The notes: generated by a model not told the origin, from the sequence alone. A stretch of 64,000 nucleotides of DNA from Halobium salinum (GCF_026586625.1 NZ_JAODIW010000006.1:1339061-1403060); one strand, 5' to 3'; numbered from the stretch's first letter, positions 24,808 to 34,680 are shown. A program made the numbers and translations.

Positions 24808-25206
24808 CTACACGCCGTCCGCGAACTCGACCGACACCGACCCGTCGTCGACGTACACCTCCACCTCGTCGAACCCGTCGCTCCCGCAGAACCCCGCGGA
24901 GGCGCTCGCGGTCTCCCCGTTTTCGAGCCGGGCGCCCGCCTCGAACTGCCGAGCGAACAGGAGGCCCGGTCCGGGGAGCTGCCGGTCGACGGTCGCCGTC
25001 TCGCCGGCGGCCACGTCGAGGCGCTCGTCTATCTTCGTGTCACCGTCGACCACGACCGTAACCGTGACCTCGTGGTCGGTGTCGTCGTCGTTGACCACCT
25101 GGGCGCCCCGTGGCTGTTCGAACGGGGTGTCGGTACAGCCGGCGAGCAGCGGGAGCGCGGCGACGCCGGAGAGTCGAAGGAGCCGTCGTCGGGAGGAGGG
25201 GACCAT
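24808..25206 (-). CDS. Small secreted lipoprotein
   Basis: A 132-residue protein. The N-terminus SSRRRLLRLSGVAALPLLAG is followed by C24 in a lipobox (LLAGC); the adjacent arginines suggest Tat export. The mature part is acidic and beta-rich (HEVTVTVVVDGDTKIDERLD, later VEVYVDDGSVSVEFADG), and reads as a single Ig-like or beta-sandwich domain of about 100 residues. It is probably lipid-anchored on the outer face of the membrane. Function unknown. The 250 bp upstream hold no other gene. Confidence 0.75.
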   Translation of the reverse strand: MVPSSRRRLLRLSGVAALPLLAGCTDTPFEQPRGAQVVNDDDTDHEVTVTVVVDGDTKIDERLDVAAGETATVDRQLPGPGLLFARQFEAGARLENGETASASAGFCGSDGFDEVEVYVDDGSVSVEFADGV

Positions 25207-25457
25207 CGGTCGGATACTCGATAGGTCGGTTTGTAGTGGTTTCGGGAAGGGGGTCCCGTCCGTGAGCGGACGGGGCAGAACGGAGGGAGGGCCGGACCGC
25301 ACGTCGGCGGGGCACCGGACGACGAGCGGGGGGAGGCCCGCCGACCATGCACGCTTCGCTACGCCGGACGAAGATATAGCCCCTGCGTACGGTCAAAGAA
25401 CGGTTTTAGTCTAGGTGACCGACGAGTCCCGGAGTACGAGAGTCGGGTCGGAATCGA

Positions 25458-27272
25458 CTACTCGATGACGACCAGCACGTCGCCCATGTCGACGCTCTCG
25501 CCCTCCTCGACGAGCACCTGCGTGACGGTGCCGCCGGACTCGGCGACCACGTCGTTCTCCATCTTCATCGCCTCCAGCACGCAGAGCACGTCGCCGGATT
25601 CGACCTCGTCACCCTCGCCGACCTCGACGGAGAGGATGGTCCCCTGCATCTCGGCCTCGACGGTCTCGCCGTCGCCCTCGATTTCGACGGCGTCGCTCCC
25701 GCCGTCGTCGTCGCTCGTCGCCTGCGGCGGGCGCTTCCGACCGCCGGAGCCGCCCGAGCGACCGCCGCTGCCCGTCGGGATGGCGGGGGCGCCGCGCTCC
25801 TCCAGGGAGACTTGGAAGCGCTTGCCGTTCACCTCGACGGTGAAGTCACGCTCCGTGACCTCCTCGTCCTCGTCGTCGCCGTCGCTCCCACCCTGTGGGC
25901 CCCACTCGTCGACGGCCGCCTGAATGCGGGACTTGTCGAGTTCCTCGTCGAGGTACTTCGTCGTGTGGTTCCCCTCGCGGAAGCGCTCGTCGGTGAGCAT
26001 CAACCGGTGGAACGGGATGATCGTGTGGAAGCCTTCGATCTCGAACTCGGCGAGCGCGCGCTCCGAACGCGCGAGACACTCCTCGCGGTCGGAGGCGGTG
26101 ACGATGAGTTTCGCGATCATCGAGTCGTAGTCCGTCACCAGGTCGTCGCCCTGTCTGATGGCGTCGTCCATGCGGACGCCGATGCCGCCCGGTGGGTCGT
26201 ACGTCTCCAGTTTGCCACCCGGTGCGGGTGCGAAGTTGTTCGCCGCGTTCTCCGCGTTGATGCGGAACTCCATCGAGTGGCCCTCTATCTCCACGTCGTC
26301 CTGCGAGAAGGCCAGTTCCTCGCCGCTGGCGACGCGAATCTGCCACTTCACGATGTCGATGCCGGTGACCTGCTCGGTACAGGTGTGCTCGACCTGGATG
26401 CGGGTGTTCACCTCCATGAAGTAGAACTCCCCGTCCTCGACGAGGAACTCGACCGTCCCCGCGTTGGTGTAGTCGGCGGCCTTCACCCCGCGGCGAGCCG
26501 CGTTACCGATCTCCTCGCGGAGTTCCTCGTCGAGCGCGGGCGACGGCGCCTCCTCGATGACCTTCTGGTGACGGCGCTGGAGCGAGCAGTCGCGTTCACC
26601 CAGGTGGCGGGCGTTGTCGTGGTGGTCGGCGAGAATCTGCACCTCGATGTGTTTCGGCGCTTCGAGGTACTTCTCGACGTAGACCGAGGCGTTGTCGAAG
26701 TACGCCTCACCCTCGCGCTGGGCCGTCTCCAACTGCTCTTCGACCTCCGCCTCGTTCTGCACGACCTTCAGCCCGCGGCCGCCGCCGCCACCCTCGGCCT
26801 TGATTGCGACCGGGTAGCCGTACTCGTCGGCTATCTCCTTGACCTCCTCGGCGGACTCGACGGGGTCGGTCGTACCGGGGACGACCGGCACGTCTGCCTC
26901 CTGCATCAGCTTCCGTGCCTTGGTCTTCTCGCCGAGGCGCTCCATCGCGTCGGCGGACGGGCCGACCCACGTCATCTCGGACTCCTCGACCTTCGCGGCG
27001 AACTCGGCGTTCTCGGCGAGGAACCCGTACCCCGGGTGGACGGCGTCGGCGCCGGCCTTCCGGCCCGCCTCGATGACGGCCTCGTGGTCGAGGTACGAGT
27101 CGGCTGCGCGGGCGGGGCCGACGTTGTACGCCTCGTCCGCGTAGCGCACGTGGCCGCTGTGCTTGTCGGCGTCGCTGTAGACGGCGACAGTTCTGACGCC
27201 CAGTTCCTCGCAGGCGCGCATCACCCGGACGGCGATCTCCCCTCGGTTGGCGACGAGAACCTTGCTGAACAT
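25458..27272 (-). CDS. pccA: Acetyl-/propionyl-CoA carboxylase, biotin carboxylase and biotin carrier subunit
   Basis: A 604-residue protein. Biotin carboxylase runs from [20 protein letters not shown] to about residue 450, with the ATP-grasp loop [33 protein letters not shown] and RINAEN. A basic Gly/Ser/Arg linker (about 495-520) leads to the biotinyl domain, with the acceptor Lys in EAMKMEND. It carboxylates its biotin for transfer to acyl-CoA by the PccB subunit encoded about 8 kb away. In haloarchaea this complex makes (methyl)malonyl-CoA, for example for the PHBV precursor or propionate assimilation. Confidence 0.95.
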   Translation of the reverse strand: MFSKVLVANRGEIAVRVMRACEELGVRTVAVYSDADKHSGHVRYADEAYNVGPARAADSYLDHEAVIEAGRKAGADAVHPGYGFLAENAEFAAKVEESEMTWVGPSADAMERLGEKTKARKLMQEADVPVVPGTTDPVESAEEVKEIADEYGYPVAIKAEGGGGGRGLKVVQNEAEVEEQLETAQREGEAYFDNASVYVEKYLEAPKHIEVQILADHHDNARHLGERDCSLQRRHQKVIEEAPSPALDEELREEIGNAARRGVKAADYTNAGTVEFLVEDGEFYFMEVNTRIQVEHTCTEQVTGIDIVKWQIRVASGEELAFSQDDVEIEGHSMEFRINAENAANNFAPAPGGKLETYDPPGGIGVRMDDAIRQGDDLVTDYDSMIAKLIVTASDREECLARSERALAEFEIEGFHTIIPFHRLMLTDERFREGNHTTKYLDEELDKSRIQAAVDEWGPQGGSDGDDEDEEVTERDFTVEVNGKRFQVSLEERGAPAIPTGSGGRSGGSGGRKRPPQATSDDDGGSDAVEIEGDGETVEAEMQGTILSVEVGEGDEVESGDVLCVLEAMKMENDVVAESGGTVTQVLVEEGESVDMGDVLVVIE

Positions 27273-27480
27273 TCCTTGGAATCCAATTCATGCATGGCCC
27301 ACCTGATTCTATCGGTCCTCGGTGGGGGGTGGAGGGGGAGCGGAGGGGTTCACGTCAACTCACACCCAGTCGGGGTTGACGACCCGAGGTGGATTCGGCG
27401 ACCCCCCGAGCGGCGGCGACGACCCGCCGGATACCTGGCAGACGACGGACCCGACGACCGTCACGGGCGGCGCTCCGGAA

Positions 27481-27520
27481 AGGACCCGGGGGCTTCCGTG
27501 GAGGACCGGGGGCTTCCGTG
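27481..27520 (+). repeat. 20-bp tandem duplication
   Basis: Two adjacent 20-bp units at 27481-27500 and 27501-27520 share GGGGGCTTCCGTG and most of the rest. The 352-bp gap 27273-27624 is otherwise a GC-rich, C/G-skewed stretch with no convincing gene. TATA-like sequence for the MOSC gene would lie near 27590. Confidence 0.6.
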
Positions 27521-27624
27521 GAGGACGAAATCGACCGTCGTACTCCGCCTGCTCGACTGGCCACCGCTTCGAACGACACGAGGTCTTATCACCCCGTAAC
27601 GGCCTCTCACGAGTAGACACCACT

Positions 27625-28113
27625 ATGACCGGCATCGTCGAGCACGTCCACCTGGCACCCGAGAGCGGTGCCGCCGTCGAGTCGCGCGAGCGCGTCGAGG
27701 CCGTCGCTGGTCGCGGCCTCCGCGGCGACCGCTACTTCGGCGCCGAGGGCGCCTTCTCGCAGGGGAGCGACGACGACACCGCCGACCGCGCGGTCACCCT
27801 CATCGAGGCCGAGGCGCTCGACGCGGTCGAGGACGACTACGACATCGGGCTGGAACCGGGCGAACACCGACGGAACGTGACCGTCCGCGGCGTCGCGCTC
27901 AACCACCTCGTCGGTCGACGCTTCCGCGTGGGCGAGGCCGTCTGCGAGGGCGTCGAACTCTGTGAGCCCTGTAACTACCTCGAACGGAGTCTGTCGAAGC
28001 GGGGCGTCGAGGACGCGCTGGTCCACCGGGGCGGATTGCGGGCCCGAATCGTCGAGAGCGGCGAGATAGCCGTCGGCGATTCGGTCGTCTCGGTGGCTTC
28101 GGAGTCCGACTGA
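27625..28113 (+). CDS. MOSC-domain protein
   Basis: A 162-residue stand-alone MOSC domain (molybdenum cofactor sulfurase C-terminal type), a sulfur-carrier/transfer fold. The family motifs are GRGLRGDRYFG (about residues 30-40), VTLIEAEAL, RRNVTVRGVALN and the Cys-containing VELCEPCNYLERS, in which the conserved Cys would carry sulfur. ALVHRGGLRARI completes the fold. It is likely to act in sulfuration of a metal cofactor or detoxification of N-hydroxylated compounds. No Mo-cofactor genes are adjacent. Confidence 0.88.
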   Translation: MTGIVEHVHLAPESGAAVESRERVEAVAGRGLRGDRYFGAEGAFSQGSDDDTADRAVTLIEAEALDAVEDDYDIGLEPGEHRRNVTVRGVALNHLVGRRFRVGEAVCEGVELCEPCNYLERSLSKRGVEDALVHRGGLRARIVESGEIAVGDSVVSVASESD

Positions 28114-28273
28114 GAGCGTGTCGGTAGTACGAGAGCCGGGTCGATAGCCCACGAGAGCGCTCTCGAAAACTCCCGCCCTGCCGGCTGCTCCACCGGTCGT
28201 CGTCACCGCCAGGAGCGGTGAGTCGCCGGGTGCCACCGCCTCGGCGCGTGACGACACACCGGACCGAGCCGTG

Positions 28274-28930
28274 CTACTCCACCAACCGTTCCATCACCGC
28301 GGCTTCGGCCTTCCGGAGGTGGTCCGAGACGGTGCTCGGCGAGAGCGAGAGCGCCGCCCCGAGCTCCTCCAGGGTGGCCTCCCGCGGGACGGCGTAGTAC
28401 CCCAGGTCGACCGCGGCCGCGACGACCTCGCGCTGGTGGTCGGTGAGCGCGGCGCCGACGCGGGCGTGTCGGCGGTCGTACTCGCCGACGCGGTCGACCT
28501 CGACGGCCATCGAGTCGGGGATAGCGTCGACGACCGCCGAGAGGTCCTCGCCCTCGCCGACGACGGTGAACTTCGTCGCGCCGTCCTTCGCGTACACGAC
28601 GGGCGGGACGACCACGAGGTTGCGCCGGGCGAACGCCTCCCGGAAGGCCAGGTCGCTCTCGCGGGTTCGCTGGTGGACGTACGAGTAGAAGGAACGGTCG
28701 TCGACGGGCGTGAGGTCGTAGTCGGCCACGGACTCCACGTCGTCGATGGCCGCCTCGTAGGCGTCGATATCGCCGACCACGTAGAACAGCGCGTCCTCGT
28801 GGTCCTCGTCGGCGCCGAAGTTCCAGATGAGCAGGTCCTCGCGCTCCATCCCGTCGTGTTCGACGAGGAAGCTCTGCATCGGGTGACGCGTCTCCGGCGG
28901 TTCCCGGAGCGTGAGATGCAGGTACTTCAC
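28274..28930 (-). CDS. Bat-type HTH transcription regulator (divergent to P450-1)
   Basis: A 218-residue protein starting at GTG 28930. The N-terminus VKYLHLTLREPPETRHPMQS opens a sensor-like alpha/beta region found in haloarchaeal bacterio-opsin-activator-type regulators. The C-terminal HTH-10 domain holds LTDHQREVVAAAVDLGYYAV and LEELGAALSLSPSTVSDHLR. TATTTATC (minus strand, about 28953-28960) is 24-30 bp before the GTG, so the message is leaderless. The promoter is shared with the P450 gene on the other strand, suggesting it controls that gene. It is a paralogue of the regulator at 31138-31788, with closely matching order of motifs. Confidence 0.88.
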   Translation of the reverse strand: MKYLHLTLREPPETRHPMQSFLVEHDGMEREDLLIWNFGADEDHEDALFYVVGDIDAYEAAIDDVESVADYDLTPVDDRSFYSYVHQRTRESDLAFREAFARRNLVVVPPVVYAKDGATKFTVVGEGEDLSAVVDAIPDSMAVEVDRVGEYDRRHARVGAALTDHQREVVAAAVDLGYYAVPREATLEELGAALSLSPSTVSDHLRKAEAAVMERLVE

Positions 28931-29012
28931 GGCTCGGTGATAGGAGGTGGCTGATAAATAACCCCACATGCACGACCGAACGTCGAAGGGCCGGAGCGAC
29001 GAACACACGTGT

Positions 29013-30509
29013 ATGAACGAGACTGCCCCCGACGCCGACACCAGGGCCGACGAGGTGGCTCCCGCCGACGACGCGACCATCGGCGACGACGACGCGACCA
29101 TCGGCGACGCGAAACGGCCCGCCCCGGATGCGGCGGACTCGGACCGCCTCGACCCGCCGTCGGCCCCGCGTCCGCCTCGACCCGACGGGTGGCCCCTCGT
29201 CGGCAACACGTTCCAGTTCCTGCGCGACCCGTACGGCTACTACGAGACGCTCGCCCGCGAGGGGGACGTGGCCGGCTACAGCATCGCCGGCAACGAGTTC
29301 GTCACCCTGCTGCGTCCCGAGTACGTCAAGCGCGTCCTCGAGAACGACGTGGCCGAGTTCCGCAAGCCGGACCTCCTGCGACGCTCCGGCGGGTCGTTCA
29401 TCGAGGAGGGACTGTTCCTGCAGGACGGCGAGGAGTGGCGTCGGAACCGCACGGCGATGCAGCCGACGTTCTACCGCGAGCGCATCGAGGCCTACGGCGA
29501 GTCGATGGCGCGAATCGCCGAGGGGCGCGCCGACTCGTGGCGAGACGGCGAGGTGCTCGACCTGACCGAGGAGTTGTCGGCGTTCACCCTCGACGTGCTG
29601 ACGAAGACGCTGTTCGACGTGGAGATGGACGAACGCGCCGAGGTCATCCACGACGCGACGCTCGCCGTACAGGAGCGCGCCGACGCCTCTTCGTTGACGG
29701 CGTTCCTCCCCAACTGGGTGCCGACGCCCGCGAACCGGCGGTTCGACCGCGCGACGGCCGCGTTCGACGACCTCGTCGGGGAGCTAATCGCCGAACGGCG
29801 CGCCTCGACGAGCGACGAGGCCGGCGACCCGCCGGGCGAGGACCTCCTCTCGCTCCTGCTCGCCGTCTCCTTCGAGGACGGGTCGGGGCTGTCCGACCGG
29901 AAACTCCGGGACCACCTCGTCACGATGCTCTTTGCCGGCCACGAGACCTCCTCGCTGGCGCTGTCGTACGCGATTCTCTTGCTCTCACAACACCCCGAGA
30001 AGGCCGACCGACTGCGCGAGGAGGTCGAGACGGTCGCCGGCGACGGCCGACTCGGCGCCGCCGACGTTCGTCACCTCGACTACACCGACCGGGTGCTGAC
30101 GGAGACGCTGCGGCGCTACCCGCCCGCCGCCGTGCTGTTCCGCGAACCGGTCGAGCCGACGACGGTCGGCGGCTACCGGGTCGCCCCCGGCACCACGCTC
30201 ACGCTCCCGGCGTTTCGCATCCACAACGACCCGCGCTGGTACGACGACCCCGACGCGTTCCGTCCCGAGCGCTGGACCGACGAGATGGAGGCCGACCTCC
30301 CCGAGTACGCGTACTTCCCGTTCGGCGGCGGGCCGCGCCACTGCATCGGGATGCGCTTCGCCACGCTGGAGATGAAACTCGCACTGGCGACGTTCGTCCG
30401 TCGATGGGCGTTCGACCTTCGTTCGGACCCGGACCCCGACTTCGTCGCGGCGGGGACGATGCGGCCCGAGGAGCCAGTTCGGGTCCGGGTTCGGTCGCGG
30501 ACGGAGTGA
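29013..30509 (+). CDS. Cytochrome P450 (module 1)
   Basis: A 498-residue soluble P450. Motifs: I-helix LFAGHETSS (oxygen-activation A-G-x-[DE]-T), K-helix ETLRR (ExxR), PERW, and heme loop FPFGGGPRHCIGMRFA with the Cys ligand. The first 50 residues are an Asp/Ala/Pro-rich tail containing an exact seven-residue repeat (ATIGDDD). The domain proper starts at PPRPDGWPLVGNTFQFLRDP. The ATG at 29013 fits the TATA box better than one at 28968. No ferredoxin or reductase gene is adjacent. Substrate unknown; terpenoids and fatty acids are common for this group. Confidence 0.93.
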   Translation: MNETAPDADTRADEVAPADDATIGDDDATIGDAKRPAPDAADSDRLDPPSAPRPPRPDGWPLVGNTFQFLRDPYGYYETLAREGDVAGYSIAGNEFVTLLRPEYVKRVLENDVAEFRKPDLLRRSGGSFIEEGLFLQDGEEWRRNRTAMQPTFYRERIEAYGESMARIAEGRADSWRDGEVLDLTEELSAFTLDVLTKTLFDVEMDERAEVIHDATLAVQERADASSLTAFLPNWVPTPANRRFDRATAAFDDLVGELIAERRASTSDEAGDPPGEDLLSLLLAVSFEDGSGLSDRKLRDHLVTMLFAGHETSSLALSYAILLLSQHPEKADRLREEVETVAGDGRLGAADVRHLDYTDRVLTETLRRYPPAAVLFREPVEPTTVGGYRVAPGTTLTLPAFRIHNDPRWYDDPDAFRPERWTDEMEADLPEYAYFPFGGGPRHCIGMRFATLEMKLALATFVRRWAFDLRSDPDPDFVAAGTMRPEEPVRVRVRSRTE

Positions 30510-30614
30510 CGGGGGTGCCGAGTCGAAATCGACAGACTGCGTCGGGAGACGGATAAATCCCCGATACTCACAGCCCCCGCGTCCAAGCACGTTTCGCGCG
30601 CGGTTTCTATCGCA

Positions 30615-31112
30615 ATGTCCGCTCAGTCTATCGAGGACCTGTTCGTCGAAGGTCTGCAGGAGATGTACTACACGGAACAGCAGCTTACGGACGCGCTGGA
30701 GGACCTCGAGTCCAGTTCGTCGAGTGAAGACGCGAAGAACGCCTTCTCCGAGCACCGCGAGGAGACGCAGCGTCACGTCGAGCGGCTGGAGGAGGTCTTC
30801 GACTCCATCGGCCACGAGGCCGAGGCGCACGAGGACCCCGTCGTCGACGCGATGATTCGGCAGCACGAGGAGTTCGTCGACGGCGACCCGGACGCCGAGG
30901 CGCTCGACCGCTACAACATGCTCGCCGCACAGAAGTCGGAGCACTACGAAATCGCCTCCTACGGGACGCTCACGTCGCTGGCCGAGAAGCTCGGCCACGA
31001 CGACGCCGCCGATACCCTCGAGAGCATCCTCCGCGAGGAAGAGCAGGCGCTGGACGAGGTCGCGGAACTCACCGAGCAGTTCGACCAGCAGACGGTCGAG
31101 GCGTCCCAGTAA
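30615..31112 (+). CDS. DUF892 ferritin-like protein (YciF/YciE type)
   Basis: A 165-residue four-helix-bundle protein. The N-terminus IEDLFVEGLQEMYYTEQQLT is the family signature; carboxylate and His ligands of a ferritin-like di-iron site are visible in EHREETQRHVERLE and in KSEHYEIASYGTL, with a later EEEQALDEVAEL. Such proteins are stress-induced in bacteria and haloarchaea; the biochemical role is unsettled. It sits between the two regulator/P450 modules, downstream of P450-1 (105 bp) and convergent with the second regulator. Confidence 0.9.
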   Translation: MSAQSIEDLFVEGLQEMYYTEQQLTDALEDLESSSSSEDAKNAFSEHREETQRHVERLEEVFDSIGHEAEAHEDPVVDAMIRQHEEFVDGDPDAEALDRYNMLAAQKSEHYEIASYGTLTSLAEKLGHDDAADTLESILREEEQALDEVAELTEQFDQQTVEASQ

Positions 31113-31137
31113 CTCCTCACCGCACCCTTTTTCGCTT

Positions 31138-31788
31138 CTACCCCGGGAACGCCGCGTCGACGAGCGCCCGCTCACCCTTCCGCAGCAGCGTCGACGCCGC
31201 GCTCTCCGAGCAGTCGAGCGCGTCGGCGACCGCCGCGAGCGACGCCTCGCGCGGGACCTCGTAGTACCCGAGTTCGCGGGCGGTCCGGACGGCCTCGAAC
31301 TGTCGGTTCGTGAGCCGCCCCGCGAGCGAGGTCGCGGGGTGGCGATGGTCGCTCAGGCGGTCGACCTCGACGCCGACCTCGTCGGGGAGGTCGGCGACGA
31401 CCCCGCGGAGGGCGTCGGGGTCGCCGAGGACGGTCAGCCGGACGACGTCGGTGTCCAGATACACGACCGGCGGGACGACGACGAGCCGGCGCTCCTCGAA
31501 CGTCTCCCAGAGGGCCACGTCGGCGGGCGTCGTCTCCATCTCGGCGTAGAGGTAGAACGTGTCGTCGTCGATGGGGGCGAACTCGACCGACTGTACCGGG
31601 TCGAGGTCGGCGACGGCCGCCCTGACGACCGCGAGGTCGCCGGCGACGACGGAGAGAAAGGAGACGGTGCCGTCCGCATGGCCCTGCCACGCGACCATCT
31701 CCTCGCGTTCGACGGCCGCCTCCGCCGACTCGGGGACCGGAAGACGCATCGGCGGCGGGAGCCGGAGCGTCACGTCGAGGGACTTCAC
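31138..31788 (-). CDS. Bat-type HTH transcription regulator (divergent to P450-2)
   Basis: A 216-residue paralogue of the regulator at 28274-28930, starting at GTG 31788 (VKSLDVTLRLPPPMRLPVPE, matching the VKYLHLTLREPP start of its twin). Shared stretches: LVVVPPVVYLD versus LVVVPPVVYAKD and LGYYEVPREASL versus LGYYAVPREATL. The C-terminal HTH is ALDCSESAASTLLRKGERAL. CTTTTTATC on the minus strand at about 31810-31818 is a TATA box about 25 bp upstream. It is divergent from P450-2, 82 bp between starts. Confidence 0.87.
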   Translation of the reverse strand: MKSLDVTLRLPPPMRLPVPESAEAAVEREEMVAWQGHADGTVSFLSVVAGDLAVVRAAVADLDPVQSVEFAPIDDDTFYLYAEMETTPADVALWETFEERRLVVVPPVVYLDTDVVRLTVLGDPDALRGVVADLPDEVGVEVDRLSDHRHPATSLAGRLTNRQFEAVRTARELGYYEVPREASLAAVADALDCSESAASTLLRKGERALVDAAFPG

Positions 31789-31870
31789 GCCCCGAGTCGC
31801 GGCGGGACTGATAAAAAGGTTCAGCCGTTCGCGGCAACGACGAGGGGGGTCCGCCGCCGACTTCGACGTG

Positions 31871-33349
31871 ATGACCGACGCAGACCCACTCGCCGACCGA
31901 CGTTCCCGAGCGCCGACCGACCGGGAGGAGTCACCGGCGCCCGCAGCGGCCGCCATCGATTCGGAGCGCGACGACCCCGAAGTCGCTCCATCGCCGCCGG
32001 AGCACGACGGGCTTCCACTCCTCGGTAGCACCCCCGCGCTGCTCCGGGAGGGGCTCGCGTTCGGCGACCGTCTGCAGGAGCGGGGGGACGTGGTCGCCTA
32101 CGACGCGCTGGGCGAGCGGTTCGTCGCCGTCTTCGACCCCGCGCTCGTCGAGGCGGTGCTCGTCTCCCGGAGCGACGAGTTCCGGAAGGGGGAGTACGAG
32201 ACCGAATTCCTCTCGTTGCTCGCGCCGGAGGGGCTCGCCACCGTCGAGGGCGAGCGCTGGCGCCGCCAGCGTCGGCTGCTCCAGCCTGCGTTCACGCCCG
32301 CGCGACTCGGGACGTTCGCCGAGACGATGGTCGACGACGCGGCGACGATGACCGACGGCTGGGCGGACGGCGAGGTCGTCTCGCTTCGCGACGACCTGTC
32401 GTCGTACACGCTGTCGGTGCTCGCCCGGACGCTCCTCGACGTGGACCTCGACGCCGAGCGCGGCGCGACCGTCCGCGAGGCCGCCGACTCCATCGCCGGG
32501 CTGACGACGAGCGCCTGGTCGTTCGCCCCCGACTGGCTCCCGACCCCGCCGGAGCGCCGCTACCGGCGGGCCATGGCCGACCTCGACGACCTCGTCGGGA
32601 CACTAATCGAGGAGCGCCGCGGGGCGCCCGGCGACGGTAGCGAGCACGACGACCTGCTGACGGCGATGCTCGACGCCGCGTTCCCGGACGGGTCGACGAT
32701 GGACGAGTCGACGGTGCGCGACCAACTGGTCACGTTCCTCTTCGCCGGCCACGAGACCACCGCGACGGCGCTCTCGTACGCCTGCTGGCTGCTCGGCGGC
32801 CACCCGCAGGTCCGCTCCCGACTCGACGAGGAACTGGCGGGCGTGCTCGACGGGCGCGACCCGACGCTCGCGGACCTCCCGGCGCTCGACTACACCGAGG
32901 CCGTCGTGCGGGAGGCGATGCGGCTCTTCCCACCCGTCTACAGCCTCTACCGGCAGCCGAAGACGGACACGACGCTCGGCGGCTACGCGATTCCCGCGGA
33001 CGCGACGCTCCAGCTCGCGACGTATCACGTCCAGCGCGACTCGCGGTGGTGGGACGCCCCCGGCGAGTTCAGACCGGAGCGGTGGCTGAGCGGAGATTTC
33101 GAGAGCGGCAGCGGGGGCGACGGCGGCGTGAGCGACGACGGCGACGCCGACCGACCGGAGTACGCCTACTTCCCGTTCGGCGGCGGTCCCAGACACTGCA
33201 TCGGCATGCGGTTCGCGACGATGGAGACGAAACTCGCGCTCGCGACTATCGCACGACGGGTTCGCTTCGAGCGCGCCGGCGCCGTCGAGCCGGCACCGCG
33301 CCTCGTGCTCGACCCCGGCGAGGTCCGGATGCGGGTCCGGACGCGGTGA
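31871..33349 (+). CDS. Cytochrome P450 (module 2)
   Basis: A 492-residue P450. I-helix LFAGHETTA, K-helix EAMRL (ExxR), FRPERWL, and the heme loop FPFGGGPRHCIGMRFA, identical to that of P450-1. It is clearly paralogous to P450-1 but with a different N-terminal acidic tail and a Gly/Asp-rich insertion before the heme loop (about residues 410-425). The ATG at 31871 is the first in-frame start after the divergent promoter. It probably needs a ferredoxin-type donor from elsewhere. Confidence 0.92.
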   Translation: MTDADPLADRRSRAPTDREESPAPAAAAIDSERDDPEVAPSPPEHDGLPLLGSTPALLREGLAFGDRLQERGDVVAYDALGERFVAVFDPALVEAVLVSRSDEFRKGEYETEFLSLLAPEGLATVEGERWRRQRRLLQPAFTPARLGTFAETMVDDAATMTDGWADGEVVSLRDDLSSYTLSVLARTLLDVDLDAERGATVREAADSIAGLTTSAWSFAPDWLPTPPERRYRRAMADLDDLVGTLIEERRGAPGDGSEHDDLLTAMLDAAFPDGSTMDESTVRDQLVTFLFAGHETTATALSYACWLLGGHPQVRSRLDEELAGVLDGRDPTLADLPALDYTEAVVREAMRLFPPVYSLYRQPKTDTTLGGYAIPADATLQLATYHVQRDSRWWDAPGEFRPERWLSGDFESGSGGDGGVSDDGDADRPEYAYFPFGGGPRHCIGMRFATMETKLALATIARRVRFERAGAVEPAPRLVLDPGEVRMRVRTR

Positions 33350-33535
33350 CCGTCCGAAATATCGTTTACACCGTCGCGGACAGGACCCCGCGACGCGACC
33401 CTCGAGGCGGTCGCCCGTCGCTGTGGTCCACCGTGGCCCGCTGTCGACCACCGTTACCGGGACGAACCTATCAGCACTGACTAATCAAAAGTAGATATTG
33501 AAAAGATTTTACCGGACGACCTGACAGGAAGGGGC

Positions 33536-34600
33536 GTGAACGTCCCCAGCAAACGGATAGGGTTGCTCCTGCTCGCCGTGACCGGCCTGTCGGCCGTCTC
33601 TCTCGGCGTGGTCGCACAGGGTGAGGGACAAATCGTGCTCGAGAGTTCGGTCCAGACCGAGACGCGGACCGTCTCGTACGCGAACGAGACGCACACCGTC
33701 TCCTCCGTGGGTCGCGTCCAGGCTGGCGACCCGCTGACGGCGCTCGTCACGGTACCGTCGGAGGTCCAGTCGCTCCGTCTCTCCGACGGGAACGGGTCGG
33801 TCGTCACGGAGCGCCGCGTTCGGGGCGACGACTCGGTGACCCTGTCGACGAGGGGGCTCGCGCCCGGCGAGTACGTCGTGTCGACCCGGGACGAGAACGG
33901 CACCACGGAGGACGCGGTGCCGGTCGTCGTCGCCGGGTACGAGACGACGCTGTCGGTACGCGGGTCCGCGGGCTACGGACCGACGGTGTTCTCGGTCACC
34001 CCCCGCGAGGTGACCGCCGCGCCGGCGGTCGACGACGTTCGGGTGGTCGTCCGCGGTCCCGACGGTATCTCTCGGATGAACGCGACCGAGTCGGGGGATG
34101 GTAACTACACCGCGCTGGCGACTCTCGACCCCGGGAGCTACCGAGTGTACGCCGAGGTCTACGCCGGCGACCGGGTCGTCGGCACGAGCGACTCGATTCG
34201 GGTTCGCGTCTCGAACGAGACGACGACGGTGACGCGGACGCCGGAGAACGGGACAGTGGCCGAGGACGCGACGACGAGCGCGAACGAGACGCCGGAGACG
34301 ACCCAGTCGACGGCCGAGAACCGGACTGCGGTCGGGAACGGGACGACGACCGAGAACGGAACGGCGGACGCGAACCGGACGCAGAGGACCGGGACGCCCG
34401 CCGCGTCGGTGGACGACGCGGGGAACGCCACGTCGACCGGCGGCATCGGTGACCTCGGCGGACCCGGCGTCACGAACGCGCTCGGCGGCCGCTTCTCCGG
34501 ACTGACCGGCTCACCGCTCCTCCTCGTCGGTGCGCTGGTCGGTGGGCTCGTCCTGTCGACCGCGGCGTATCAGACGCTCTACGCGCTCCGCCGACGCTGA
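33536..34600 (+). CDS. Surface-exposed membrane-anchored protein, rich in N-glycosylation sites
   Basis: A 354-residue protein starting at GTG 33536. A signal peptide (RIGLLLLAVTGLSAVSLGVV, about residues 7-26) is followed by an extracellular region with two beta-sandwich-like stretches, then a Thr/Asn-rich spacer (about 225-300), and a single C-terminal helix (PLLLVGALVGGLVLSTAAY) with a basic tail RRR. At least a dozen N-x-S/T sequons occur (NET, NGT, NYT, NAT, NRT). Such composition is usual for S-layer-associated haloarchaeal proteins. Function unknown. Confidence 0.78.
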   Translation: MNVPSKRIGLLLLAVTGLSAVSLGVVAQGEGQIVLESSVQTETRTVSYANETHTVSSVGRVQAGDPLTALVTVPSEVQSLRLSDGNGSVVTERRVRGDDSVTLSTRGLAPGEYVVSTRDENGTTEDAVPVVVAGYETTLSVRGSAGYGPTVFSVTPREVTAAPAVDDVRVVVRGPDGISRMNATESGDGNYTALATLDPGSYRVYAEVYAGDRVVGTSDSIRVRVSNETTTVTRTPENGTVAEDATTSANETPETTQSTAENRTAVGNGTTTENGTADANRTQRTGTPAASVDDAGNATSTGGIGDLGGPGVTNALGGRFSGLTGSPLLLVGALVGGLVLSTAAYQTLYALRRR

Positions 34601-34680
34601 GTCGAGTACCCCTCCGCACGCTGGTCGGTCGCCGACCGACCGAGGGGAAGACACTTGTCGGACGGTTCCGAGCGCCACCC

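Noticed and set aside
25393-25420. A possible third iron-type palindrome (TTTTAGTCTAGGTGACC)
   Set aside because: Only one half resembles TTAGG/CCTAA; there is no second half-site at the right spacing.
27322-27624. Upstream extension of the MOSC gene
   Set aside because: Residues before the ATG at 27625 are low-complexity and derive from the G/C-skewed gap; the MOSC domain needs no such extension.
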